From NCBI GenBank assembly GCA_902542975.1, contig CACBWM010000001.1, positions 62,001 to 126,000 of the forward strand: DNA of 64,000 bases, given 5' to 3'. The translations under genes and the position numbers were made by a program. Under the pieces are notes generated by a model, which was not told the DNA's origin, did not search any database, and saw only the letters and a list, made by a program, of their open reading frames with translations. Source of the stretch: an uncultured Pelagibacteraceae bacterium (GTDB lineage: Bacteria > Pseudomonadota > Alphaproteobacteria > Pelagibacterales > Pelagibacteraceae). Below are positions 8,278 to 15,818 of the stretch, one piece after another. How positions within the stretch are numbered: the stretch's first letter is position 1; each line of letters starts with the position of its first letter.

Positions 8278-8965
8278 TTAAATTTTTTATATATGTTTTT
8301 AAACTTATCTTATCATGTCTAGTCACATAATAAGCGTCATGATTAATTCTTGAAGAATAAACCTCTGAAGGAACTCCGTCAATAAAAAGCACAGCTACAC
8401 CATCATCAATGGCTATTCCATCTGGCAAATTTCCGTCTTTAATTTCTGAAATAAATTGTCGAAGTCGATTATTATCTGAAGAATGAGGTGTGCAACTTCC
8501 ATCTAAAAAATTTATTCCTTTTAATGGACTTAGCTCTTTATCGACCGAGTCTGATAATATCCAATCAAACCAACAGACGGCTCCTGCGCTTATTCCACTC
8601 AGAATTATTCCCTTTTCATATGCATCTTTAAATACTTTGATAAGATTATGTCTTTTCCAAATATTAATCATGTTAGAGGTATTACCACCTCCTACATAAA
8701 TTATATCTTTGTTCATCAGCCATTCATTAAAACCTTCCACACTTGAACATAGATTAAAATGAGATAATTTAAATTTATGCGATTTAAATCTTTTATAAAA
8801 AAGATCGGTCTTTTCTTGATTATCATTGCTAGCGGTAGGTAAAAAACCGATATTTATTTTTGATTTATTAACTTGATTTATAACATATTCATCCAAGTCT
8901 TCGTCAGACGAATGTGTAAATCCACCACCACCAATTGCTATTATTATTTTTTTATTCCTGACCAC
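8270..8965 (-). CDS. Peptidase S51 (dipeptidase E / cyanophycinase-like) family protein
   Basis: 231 residues with the S51 fold. 'YVGGGNTSNMINIWKRH' corresponds to the conserved Gly-Gly-Gly-Asn strand. The nucleophile Ser is in 'SGISAGAVCWFDW', and a candidate catalytic His is in 'CTPHSSDNNR'. Family members cleave Asp-X dipeptides or related isopeptides in the cytosol. It overlaps both neighbours (22 bp with the GcvT-fold gene, 8 bp with the hydroxyacid oxidase). A dipeptide-type importer is transcribed divergently from the same operon start. A role in hydrolysing an imported amide or peptide-like substrate is therefore plausible, but it is inference. Confidence 0.8.
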   Translation of the reverse strand: MVRNKKIIIAIGGGGFTHSSDEDLDEYVINQVNKSKINIGFLPTASNDNQEKTDLFYKRFKSHKFKLSHFNLCSSVEGFNEWLMNKDIIYVGGGNTSNMINIWKRHNLIKVFKDAYEKGIILSGISAGAVCWFDWILSDSVDKELSPLKGINFLDGSCTPHSSDNNRLRQFISEIKDGNLPDGIAIDDGVAVLFIDGVPSEVYSSRINHDAYYVTRHDKISLKTYIKNLNG

Positions 8966-10167
8966 GGAGAAGGACCTGTTGGAATATCAATTTTTAAACC
9001 TCTTACAATTTCATTTTTAAAGTCATACATTGGTAAGGTGCATATTTCGCCTTTATGAATTTTATTATCATTGCAATTAACATCCACTATTAGCCCTGGT
9101 TTATATTTTGTAGAATTCATTAAAACAATTCCAACACCACATTTTTGAAAAGGTGACCAAGTGCTTGAAGTAATTTTTCCAATTATTTCATTATTAAATT
9201 TTATATAAGTTCCTTTTAAACCTGTTCCATTTTCTACTCGTATTCCCCAACATCTTTTTTCTTTATCAGCAGTCATCAATGATGATTTTCCAATAAAATA
9301 ATTTTTTTTTAAATCTACATACTTGCCTAACCCAACATCATATGGATTTGTTTCATGATTAAAGTCTTGCCCAGCTGATAATAATCCAGATTCTATTCTT
9401 TTACATCTGAAACCAGGTGTACCCGTGAGTATCATTCCCATTTTTTTTCCTTCCTCAAGAATGTAATCCCCAACTTTTTCAGTATTATTATTTTTTCTAA
9501 AATAAATTTCCCAACCAAGTTCATTACTGAAACCCGATCTACTTATGATTACCTTTTCATTTAGTATAGTTATTTCTTTCCAATCAAAATATTTCCAATT
9601 CTCAGGAAAAGTCTCTTTACTTAAAACTTTTAAAAGATCCATAGATTTTGGTCCTTGAATTTGACTTACCCAAACGTCTGGGTCAGATATTTTTACATTA
9701 AGATTATCAGTGTGCGCCTTATACCATGAAAAAAGATCACCATCAGCTTGAACAAACCAGAATTTATTTTCTTCAAGTTTTAGTAAAACTCCATCTGTAA
9801 GCATACCTCCATCGTTGTAACAAGCGAATTGGTAAGAGCACCTTCCTACTTTTACTTTTGAGATATCTCTTGTAAATATTTTTTGTAATAGTTTTTCTGC
9901 ATCAGGACCAGATATTTCATATGGATGTTCACCAGTATGACGAAAAATTACCTCTTGTCTTACCTTCCAATACATTTCATCAGCTGTTGCATGTGAAAGC
10001 ACTTCTGGATTTAATCTTCCTGCATAAAAAGAATACTCTGGATCGTAAGGAAGTTCTTGATACGCTAGAGGATGTATTCCCACAGTTCTTGCAAGTTCAA
10101 CAACTTTATTATCATTGGATTTTAAAGGTTTTACTGAAAATCTGACTTTGTTTAATTCGTTTTGCAT
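8944..10167 (-). CDS. GcvT-fold aminomethyltransferase-like protein (second paralogue of the operon)
   Basis: 407 residues with T-protein landmarks: 'YEISGPDAEKLLQKIFTRDISKVKVGRCSY' near residues 80-115, 'SQIQGPKSMDLL' in the middle, 'RIESGLLSAGQDFNHETNPYDVGL' around 260-290, and a C-terminal barrel ('GKITSSTWSP'). Such proteins transfer a one-carbon unit from an N-, O- or S-methyl compound to tetrahydrofolate. It is clearly distinct from the DmdA-like gene at 3872 but from the same superfamily. It is the first gene of the minus-strand operon and is divergent from the ABC importer at 10309. It is probably not the glycine-cleavage T protein itself, since no gcvH or gcvP is adjacent. The substrate is unknown. 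Confidence 0.85.
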   Translation of the reverse strand: MQNELNKVRFSVKPLKSNDNKVVELARTVGIHPLAYQELPYDPEYSFYAGRLNPEVLSHATADEMYWKVRQEVIFRHTGEHPYEISGPDAEKLLQKIFTRDISKVKVGRCSYQFACYNDGGMLTDGVLLKLEENKFWFVQADGDLFSWYKAHTDNLNVKISDPDVWVSQIQGPKSMDLLKVLSKETFPENWKYFDWKEITILNEKVIISRSGFSNELGWEIYFRKNNNTEKVGDYILEEGKKMGMILTGTPGFRCKRIESGLLSAGQDFNHETNPYDVGLGKYVDLKKNYFIGKSSLMTADKEKRCWGIRVENGTGLKGTYIKFNNEIIGKITSSTWSPFQKCGVGIVLMNSTKYKPGLIVDVNCNDNKIHKGEICTLPMYDFKNEIVRGLKIDIPTGPSPWSGIKK

Positions 10168-10271
10168 TTATAAATCTAGAAAAAGTGTATATTAATTAAA
10201 ATATCTATTCAATCAGTAGATGAATCACTACATTTTGCATGTTGTTATCTAGTTCTGGAATTGTTATCTTT

Positions 10272-10291
10272 TTAGTTATTTAAACAACTAA
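10272..10291. promoter_or_regulatory. Near-perfect 20-bp inverted repeat just upstream of importer gene
   Basis: Arms TTAGTT and AACTAA flank an 8-bp centre; the full 20 bp is self-complementary except for one mismatched pair. It ends 7 bp before the Shine-Dalgarno-like GAGGGA (10299-10304) of the binding-protein gene. It could be an operator for the divergent genes or a weak leader hairpin. In very AT-rich DNA chance is a real alternative. Confidence 0.35.
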
Positions 10292-10308
10292 AGAAAAAGA
10301 GGGAACTT

Positions 10309-11796
10309 ATGAAATACATACTTAAAGTTTTTTCAGTGACTTTTATGTCTCTGATATTATCTTTTTCTATTGCCAATGCATCAAGTGGAGTATTTAAAGT
10401 ATCACATGATCTTGGATTTGGAAAAGATACTAACTTAGATGCCATAACTAAAGGGCGTTTATTTCAAGTTGTCATCAAAACTCAAAATAGATTAGTAAGG
10501 CCTGATATGAACGGTGTGCCATCACCCTCATTATCAACAGATTGGAGTGCTAATTCTGATGCAACTGAATGGACATTTAATTTAAGAAAAGGAATATATT
10601 TCCATGATGGGTCAGCTTTTGATGCTCCAGATGTTAAATATTCTTTGATGAGAGCTAAAGATCCTGATATTGGATCTCCGGTTAGAAAAAGTTTAAATGT
10701 TGTAGAAGAGATTGAAGTAGTCGATCAGCATACCGTTAAAATGAAGTTATCGACTTCATTTGCTGACTTTCCATTATTGTTAACTGACTACAGATTAAGA
10801 ATGATACCTGAAGGATCAGGAGACACTATTGGACAAACAGGAGTTGGTACTGGACCATTTATAGTTGATAAATTTGATCCAGAAGGAACTACAATTCTAA
10901 AAGCTAACCCAGATTACTGGGAAGGTGCACCAGGAGTTGCAGAAGTTCATGTTATTGCGATCCCAGATGCTCAAGCAAGAATTCAAGCTCTTTTAACAGG
11001 CCAAATTGATATGAACAGATATGTTCCTTTCAATCAAAAAAAGATATTTGACAGTAATTCTAAATTTACAACAACTGTAATTCCAACTGGAAACTGGAGA
11101 GGTGTGGTTATGAGAACTGATACTGCTCCATTTGATAATCCTAAAGTGAGAAAAGCTTTTAGGTTAGCGGTTGATAGACAAGAACTTGTAGATTTGGTTA
11201 TGGGTGGTGCGGCAACTGTATCTTGTGATACACCTGTAATGCCTTCTGATCAATATCGTTTACAAATGGATTGTCCTCAAAATATTAGTAAAGCAAAAAA
11301 TTTACTAAGAGAAGCAGGATTTCCAAATGGAATTGAATTGACTGTTTATCCAGCAACTTTAGAACCAACTTGGCCTACGATTGCAGAAGTCGTTCAGCAG
11401 CAAGTTGCAAAAGCTGGAATTAAAGTCAACATTGAAATGGTACCATCTAAAGGTTACTGGAATGAAGTATGGATGAAAAAACCAGTTTCAATGACACGTT
11501 GGAACCAAAGACCAGCAGACACAATCTTGCACGAAGCTTATCATAGTGGCGCTAAATGGAATGAGTCTTATTTCAAAAATGCTGACTTTGATAAAAATTT
11601 AGCTGATGCTAGAAGTGAGTTGGATTTCAATAAAAGAAAAAAAGCATATCAAAATGCTCAAATGACTTTATGGGAACAAAGTGGAACAATGATCCCATAC
11701 CACGTATCTAGACTTGTAGTTACATCATCAAAAGTGAAAAACCTTGATGCTGTAGATCACTTTTCTATACAGTGGCATAAAGTAAAAGTTGACTAA
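10309..11796 (+). CDS. ABC transporter substrate-binding protein, DppA/OppA (SBP family 5)
   Basis: Periplasmic binding protein of 495 residues with a signal peptide (a lysine, then a hydrophobic run, and a likely cut after 'SIANA' near residue 25). Family 5 features include 'WTFNLRKGIYFHDGSAFDAPDVKYSLMRA', 'GTGPFIVDKFDPEGTTILKANPDYW' and 'NPKVRKAFRLAVDRQELVD'. The family captures di- and oligopeptides, nickel, opines and some glycosides. A GAGGGA ribosome site precedes the ATG. The permeases and a fused ATPase follow after a terminator. The divergent operon of GcvT-fold and S51-type enzymes suggests a methylated or amide-containing ligand rather than ordinary peptides; this is inference. Confidence 0.93.
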   Translation: MKYILKVFSVTFMSLILSFSIANASSGVFKVSHDLGFGKDTNLDAITKGRLFQVVIKTQNRLVRPDMNGVPSPSLSTDWSANSDATEWTFNLRKGIYFHDGSAFDAPDVKYSLMRAKDPDIGSPVRKSLNVVEEIEVVDQHTVKMKLSTSFADFPLLLTDYRLRMIPEGSGDTIGQTGVGTGPFIVDKFDPEGTTILKANPDYWEGAPGVAEVHVIAIPDAQARIQALLTGQIDMNRYVPFNQKKIFDSNSKFTTTVIPTGNWRGVVMRTDTAPFDNPKVRKAFRLAVDRQELVDLVMGGAATVSCDTPVMPSDQYRLQMDCPQNISKAKNLLREAGFPNGIELTVYPATLEPTWPTIAEVVQQQVAKAGIKVNIEMVPSKGYWNEVWMKKPVSMTRWNQRPADTILHEAYHSGAKWNESYFKNADFDKNLADARSELDFNKRKKAYQNAQMTLWEQSGTMIPYHVSRLVVTSSKVKNLDAVDHFSIQWHKVKVD

Positions 11797-11808
11797 AAGT
11801 ATTTAGAT

Positions 11809-11840
11809 AAAGGCCGCATATAAGCGGCCTTTATTTTATT
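11809..11840 (+). terminator. Rho-independent terminator after DppA-like gene
   Basis: A perfect 9-bp stem (AAAGGCCGC with GCGGCCTTT) has a 6-nt loop and a T-rich tail. It lies between the binding protein and its permease, 41 bp before the permease ATG at 11882, and should lower permease expression relative to the binding protein. Confidence 0.9.
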
Positions 11841-11881
11841 TCTATTTAATTTATTTTTGTTAAAAAGTTCTAGTTAATCTT

Positions 11882-12838
11882 ATGCTTTTATTAATTTTAA
11901 AAAGAATTGGACTAGGGCTTATCACTTTATTTATAGTTTCATTGATTACTTTTGTAGGTGTTGAAGTTTTACCTGGGGATGCATGCACAACATATTTAGA
12001 AAGAGAAGCTTATGGAGCAGCTCTTGATGCTTGTATAAAAAGACTTGGTCTAGATGTTCCTGCTTATGAAAGATACTTGGACTGGGCATCAAATGTTGTA
12101 CGAGGTGATTTTGGTTACTCTTTAAGTGGAGAAATGCCAATTAATGAAGTACTAGGTCCAAGAGTTAAAAACTCATTAGTTTTAGCCTCTGTTTCAATAC
12201 TTATAGGAATTCCTTTAGCAATTGTATTAGGAATAATAACTGCTCTTTGGAGAGATAAGCTTCCAGATATTATGATCTCAACTATCACAATTTTTTCAAT
12301 GACTATTCCTGAGTTTATTAGTGCTACTTTACTTATTTTAATTGTTGCAATTTGGCTTGGTTGGCTACCAGGCATCGTGATTATACCATCGGATGCAACT
12401 TTTTATGAATTACTCTCGAATATAATTTTACCTGTTGTTGCAATTTCAATGATTATGACCGCACACATGGCAAGAATGGTACGTTCAAGTGTAATTCAAG
12501 TAATGGCTAGTGATTACGTGCAAATGGCAATTTTAAAAGGTGTTCCATATTGGAAAATGGTATTTAGACATGTATTACCAAATGCATTATTACCAGCAAT
12601 AAATGTAGTGGCGTTAACAATTGCTTGGTTACTAGGTGGTGTTGTTGTTACAGAAGTTGTTTTTAATTATCCCGGTTTAGGCAGACTGGTAATTGAATCT
12701 ATATCAAATAGAGATTTACCTGTTGTTCAAGCATTAGCAATAATATTGGCATCAATCTATGTGGGAATAAATTTAATAGCAGATTTAATGACACTTATGC
12801 TTAATCCAAGATTAAAAAGTTTACAGATAAGAAAATAA
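11882..12838 (+). CDS. ABC transporter permease, DppB-like
   Basis: 318 residues with an N-terminal helix ('RIGLGLITLFIVSLITFVGVEVLPGD'), a periplasmic segment, and five further helices. The EAA loop reads 'DYVQMAILKGVPYWKMVFRHVLPNAL'. This is normal size and order for the DppB/OppB subunit that forms the membrane pore with DppC. The periplasmic segment has two cysteines (in 'GDACTTYLEREAYGAALDACIK'), which might form a disulfide. The gene follows the terminator at 11809 and is 1 bp from the next permease, in a 3-gene permease/ATPase unit. Confidence 0.93.
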   Translation: MLLLILKRIGLGLITLFIVSLITFVGVEVLPGDACTTYLEREAYGAALDACIKRLGLDVPAYERYLDWASNVVRGDFGYSLSGEMPINEVLGPRVKNSLVLASVSILIGIPLAIVLGIITALWRDKLPDIMISTITIFSMTIPEFISATLLILIVAIWLGWLPGIVIIPSDATFYELLSNIILPVVAISMIMTAHMARMVRSSVIQVMASDYVQMAILKGVPYWKMVFRHVLPNALLPAINVVALTIAWLLGGVVVTEVVFNYPGLGRLVIESISNRDLPVVQALAIILASIYVGINLIADLMTLMLNPRLKSLQIRK

Positions 12839-12839
12839 A

Positions 12840-13733
12840 ATGGAGAGTAATTTAATTACAGAAGATAAACATAAAAATAAGCTAGAAAAGGCTTTTGAGA
12901 TTTTAAAGACTATGGCTTCCAAGCCCTCTGGATTAATTGGTTTATCAATTGTTTTATTTCATGTAGTCTTAGCATTATTAAGCCCTTACATTGCACCATA
13001 CGATTATAAAGCAATTAGCCCAAATACCATGTTACTTGCACCTTCAGCTGAACATTGGTTTGGAACAGATAGCTTGGGTAGAGATGTTTTTACAAGAACA
13101 ATACTTGGAGGTCGAACAGCTCTTACGGTAACTTTCTTTGGATCACTTATAGCTCTTCTGTGGGGAGGTTTACTTGGAATTTTTTGTGGTTTAGTTGGAG
13201 GTAAAATTGACGATGTTGTAATGAGAGTTGTTGATGCGTTTCTTTCTATCCCTTGGATACTTGCAATGTTATTAATTGTTTCTCTTTTAGGAACATCAAC
13301 AGAGGTTTTAATTCCTGCACTAGGTTTTTTTTATGGTAAAGGAATAGTAAGAGTTGCTAGAGCTGCTACTCACGATGTTATTGCTAAAGACTTTATAGTT
13401 TCAGCCAGAGCTAGAGGTCATAGCAATATGTCTATTATTTGGAATGAAATTATTCCAAATGTTAGAGATGCTATATTAGTAGAGGGAGCAATGAGATGGT
13501 CTTGGATGTTATTAGGATTTAGCTCATTGTCATTCTTAGGTTTTGGTGTAAGTCCACCAACGCCTGATTGGGGTTTGATGATATCCAATGCTAGAGGATT
13601 GATGTCGTTTGCATACTGGTCTGTAATTGCTCCGATAGTAGGATTAAGTTCGTTAATTATTGGAATAAATTTAACTGCTGATGCATTTGCAAAAGCTTTA
13701 GGAATTGATCGTTCAACCAAGGCACCTGTTTAA
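12840..13733 (+). CDS. ABC transporter permease, DppC-like
   Basis: 297-residue partner of the DppB-like protein. The N-terminal cytoplasmic part is followed by 'SGLIGLSIVLFHVVLALLSPYIAPYD' (helix 1) and the DppC signature 'HWFGTDSLGRDVFTRTILGGRTAL'. The EAA loop is 'DFIVSARARGHSNMSIIWNEIIPNV'. It starts 1 bp after the previous stop, and its TAA is directly followed by the ATG of the ATPase gene at 13734, so the three are translated as a block. Confidence 0.93.
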   Translation: MESNLITEDKHKNKLEKAFEILKTMASKPSGLIGLSIVLFHVVLALLSPYIAPYDYKAISPNTMLLAPSAEHWFGTDSLGRDVFTRTILGGRTALTVTFFGSLIALLWGGLLGIFCGLVGGKIDDVVMRVVDAFLSIPWILAMLLIVSLLGTSTEVLIPALGFFYGKGIVRVARAATHDVIAKDFIVSARARGHSNMSIIWNEIIPNVRDAILVEGAMRWSWMLLGFSSLSFLGFGVSPPTPDWGLMISNARGLMSFAYWSVIAPIVGLSSLIIGINLTADAFAKALGIDRSTKAPV

Positions 13734-15761
13734 ATGAATGAAATAATTGAAAGTGTTAAAAATTTATCAATTGGATTTAACAGTCAGAAGGGCAAACAAA
13801 TTTCAATACTTAGAAATGTTTCAACTAATATAAAAAAAGGAGAGACCGTAGGGATCGTAGGGGAGTCGGGTTCTGGAAAAAGTACATTAGCACTTGCTAT
13901 GATGGGCTATATAAAACAAGGCTTATTTCCTCTTAAGGGTGAATGTCTCTTTAAATCTAAGGATTTATTGAAGATGAGCAGTAGACAGCTAGAAAAAATT
14001 AGAGGTAGAAAAATAGCCATGATACCTCAAAATGCAGGACAAGCATTAACACCGAATTTAAAAATTGGATACCAAATTGATGAAGCATTAAAATTACATA
14101 CAGATCTAAACAAAACAGAGAGAGATAAAAAAATTTCAGAGTTACTAAATAAAGTTAGACTTCCTTCACCAGAAACTATGGCTTTTCGTTATCCACACGA
14201 GCTTTCTGGAGGGCAGCAACAAAGAGTGGCTGTTGCAATGGCACTGGCTGGCAAACCAGATTTACTTTTATTAGATGAGCCAACTACTGGATTAGACGTC
14301 ACAACACAAGCGCATGTCTTAGAACTATTAAGATTTATAGCAAAAGATACTGGAACATCTATGATCTATGTTAGTCATGACCTTGGAGCCATAGCACAAG
14401 TTAGTGATAGAATAGTTGTAATGTATGCGGGAGAAATTGTTTTAGAAGGACCAGCAAGAAAAATATTAAAAGAACCTATTCATCCTTATACTTATGGATT
14501 GTTAAAATCGATACCTAAACTTTCACTAGCTGGACTCCCAGCTTCTATGCCAGGAAGCCAACCTCAGCCTGGAAGCATAAATGAAGGTTGTAGTTTTTAT
14601 GATAGATGTAACCTAGCAACTGATAATTGTAAAAAAAATTCACCAGATCTGGAACATATTAAAGAATTAGATACCAATGTCAGATGTTTTAATTATAGAG
14701 AATTAATACACCAAAATAATAATTTACAAACTTCAATAACAAAAAAATTAAATAATAGTGAAGCAAATGAAGTTTTAAAATTAATGGATGTTTCAATTAG
14801 TTATGCAAAGCAGAAATTTTTTGATCAATTATTAAATAAAATTTCTGATCAAAATCCAACAGTTAAAGATATAAATATAGATATAAAAAAAGGAGAGACT
14901 ATAGCCCTGGTTGGTGAGTCTGGAAGTGGCAAGTCCACTATCTTAAAATCAATTGCTGGCTTACTCAAAACAAAAGATGGTCAAATTAAATTTGAAAATG
15001 ATCGTATTTTATCTTCTGATTTAAAAATGAGAAATCCAAATGATCTGCGAGCAATACAACTTATATTTCAAAATCCAGATGAGTCATTAAATCCAAACCA
15101 CACAGTTGAGCAAATACTTTCACAACCTCTAAAGTTGTATTTTAATTTATCAGGAGAAGAATTAAAAAAAAATATAATCGATCTACTAAAAAAAGTAAGG
15201 TTAGGAGAATTTTATATGTCAAGATACCCTAGACAATTATCAGGTGGTGAGAAACAAAGAGTTGCAGTTGCAAGAGCATTTGCAGCCAAGCCAGATATAA
15301 TTTTGTGCGATGAGGTTACATCAGCTTTAGATGTTTCGGTTCAAGCAGCTGTTTTAAACTTATTACAACAATTGAAAGAAGATCTAGGAACAACCTACGT
15401 ATTTGTTTCTCATGATTTGGCTGTTGTTAGAGCAATTAGTGATAGAGTTGCAGTTTTATATCAAGGAAGGTTATGTGAAATTGGTCCTTCTCAAAATGTC
15501 TACAAATTTCCATCACATCCTTACACTGAAGTATTATTAGGTGCTGTTTTGGAACCAGATCCAGATATAAAACCAAAATTAGTAGCTGAGGATATTGTAG
15601 AGGAAAAACCCCCTGAGAAAGGCTGTTCTTTTCAAGGAAGATGCCCAAGGAAAATAGGTGATATTTGTAATTTGGAGGTTCCACCGTGGCAAATAGGTGA
15701 AAATGGTAACGCTATTAGATGTCATATTAATATTGATGAATTAGCAAGTTTACAGCAATAG
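13734..15761 (+). CDS. Fused ABC transporter ATPase, DppD-DppF type
   Basis: A 675-residue protein carrying two complete ATPase domains in tandem. Walker A motifs 'GESGSGKST' occur near residues 43-51 and 393-401. The signatures are 'LSGGQQQRVAVAMALAGKP' near 157 and 'LSGGEKQRVAVARAF' near 500, each with a Walker B ('LLLLDEPTTGLD' and 'IILCDEVTSALD'). Each half ends in a cysteine-rich oligopeptide-transporter C-terminal motif ('GCSFYDRCNLATDNC' and 'GCSFQGRCPRKIGDIC'). The fusion replaces separate DppD and DppF and fuels import through the two upstream permeases. Fused forms are common in alphaproteobacteria. Confidence 0.94.
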   Translation: MNEIIESVKNLSIGFNSQKGKQISILRNVSTNIKKGETVGIVGESGSGKSTLALAMMGYIKQGLFPLKGECLFKSKDLLKMSSRQLEKIRGRKIAMIPQNAGQALTPNLKIGYQIDEALKLHTDLNKTERDKKISELLNKVRLPSPETMAFRYPHELSGGQQQRVAVAMALAGKPDLLLLDEPTTGLDVTTQAHVLELLRFIAKDTGTSMIYVSHDLGAIAQVSDRIVVMYAGEIVLEGPARKILKEPIHPYTYGLLKSIPKLSLAGLPASMPGSQPQPGSINEGCSFYDRCNLATDNCKKNSPDLEHIKELDTNVRCFNYRELIHQNNNLQTSITKKLNNSEANEVLKLMDVSISYAKQKFFDQLLNKISDQNPTVKDINIDIKKGETIALVGESGSGKSTILKSIAGLLKTKDGQIKFENDRILSSDLKMRNPNDLRAIQLIFQNPDESLNPNHTVEQILSQPLKLYFNLSGEELKKNIIDLLKKVRLGEFYMSRYPRQLSGGEKQRVAVARAFAAKPDIILCDEVTSALDVSVQAAVLNLLQQLKEDLGTTYVFVSHDLAVVRAISDRVAVLYQGRLCEIGPSQNVYKFPSHPYTEVLLGAVLEPDPDIKPKLVAEDIVEEKPPEKGCSFQGRCPRKIGDICNLEVPPWQIGENGNAIRCHINIDELASLQQ

Positions 15762-15818
15762 TTATGACATTTATTTTATTTCCTACTCAGTCTCAATTTA
15801 ATATAAGAAACCTTCTTT

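Noticed and set aside
12115-12375. Open minus-strand frame of 86 codons inside the DppB-like gene
   Set aside because: Lies wholly within a conserved permease gene and has no family resemblance or ribosome site.
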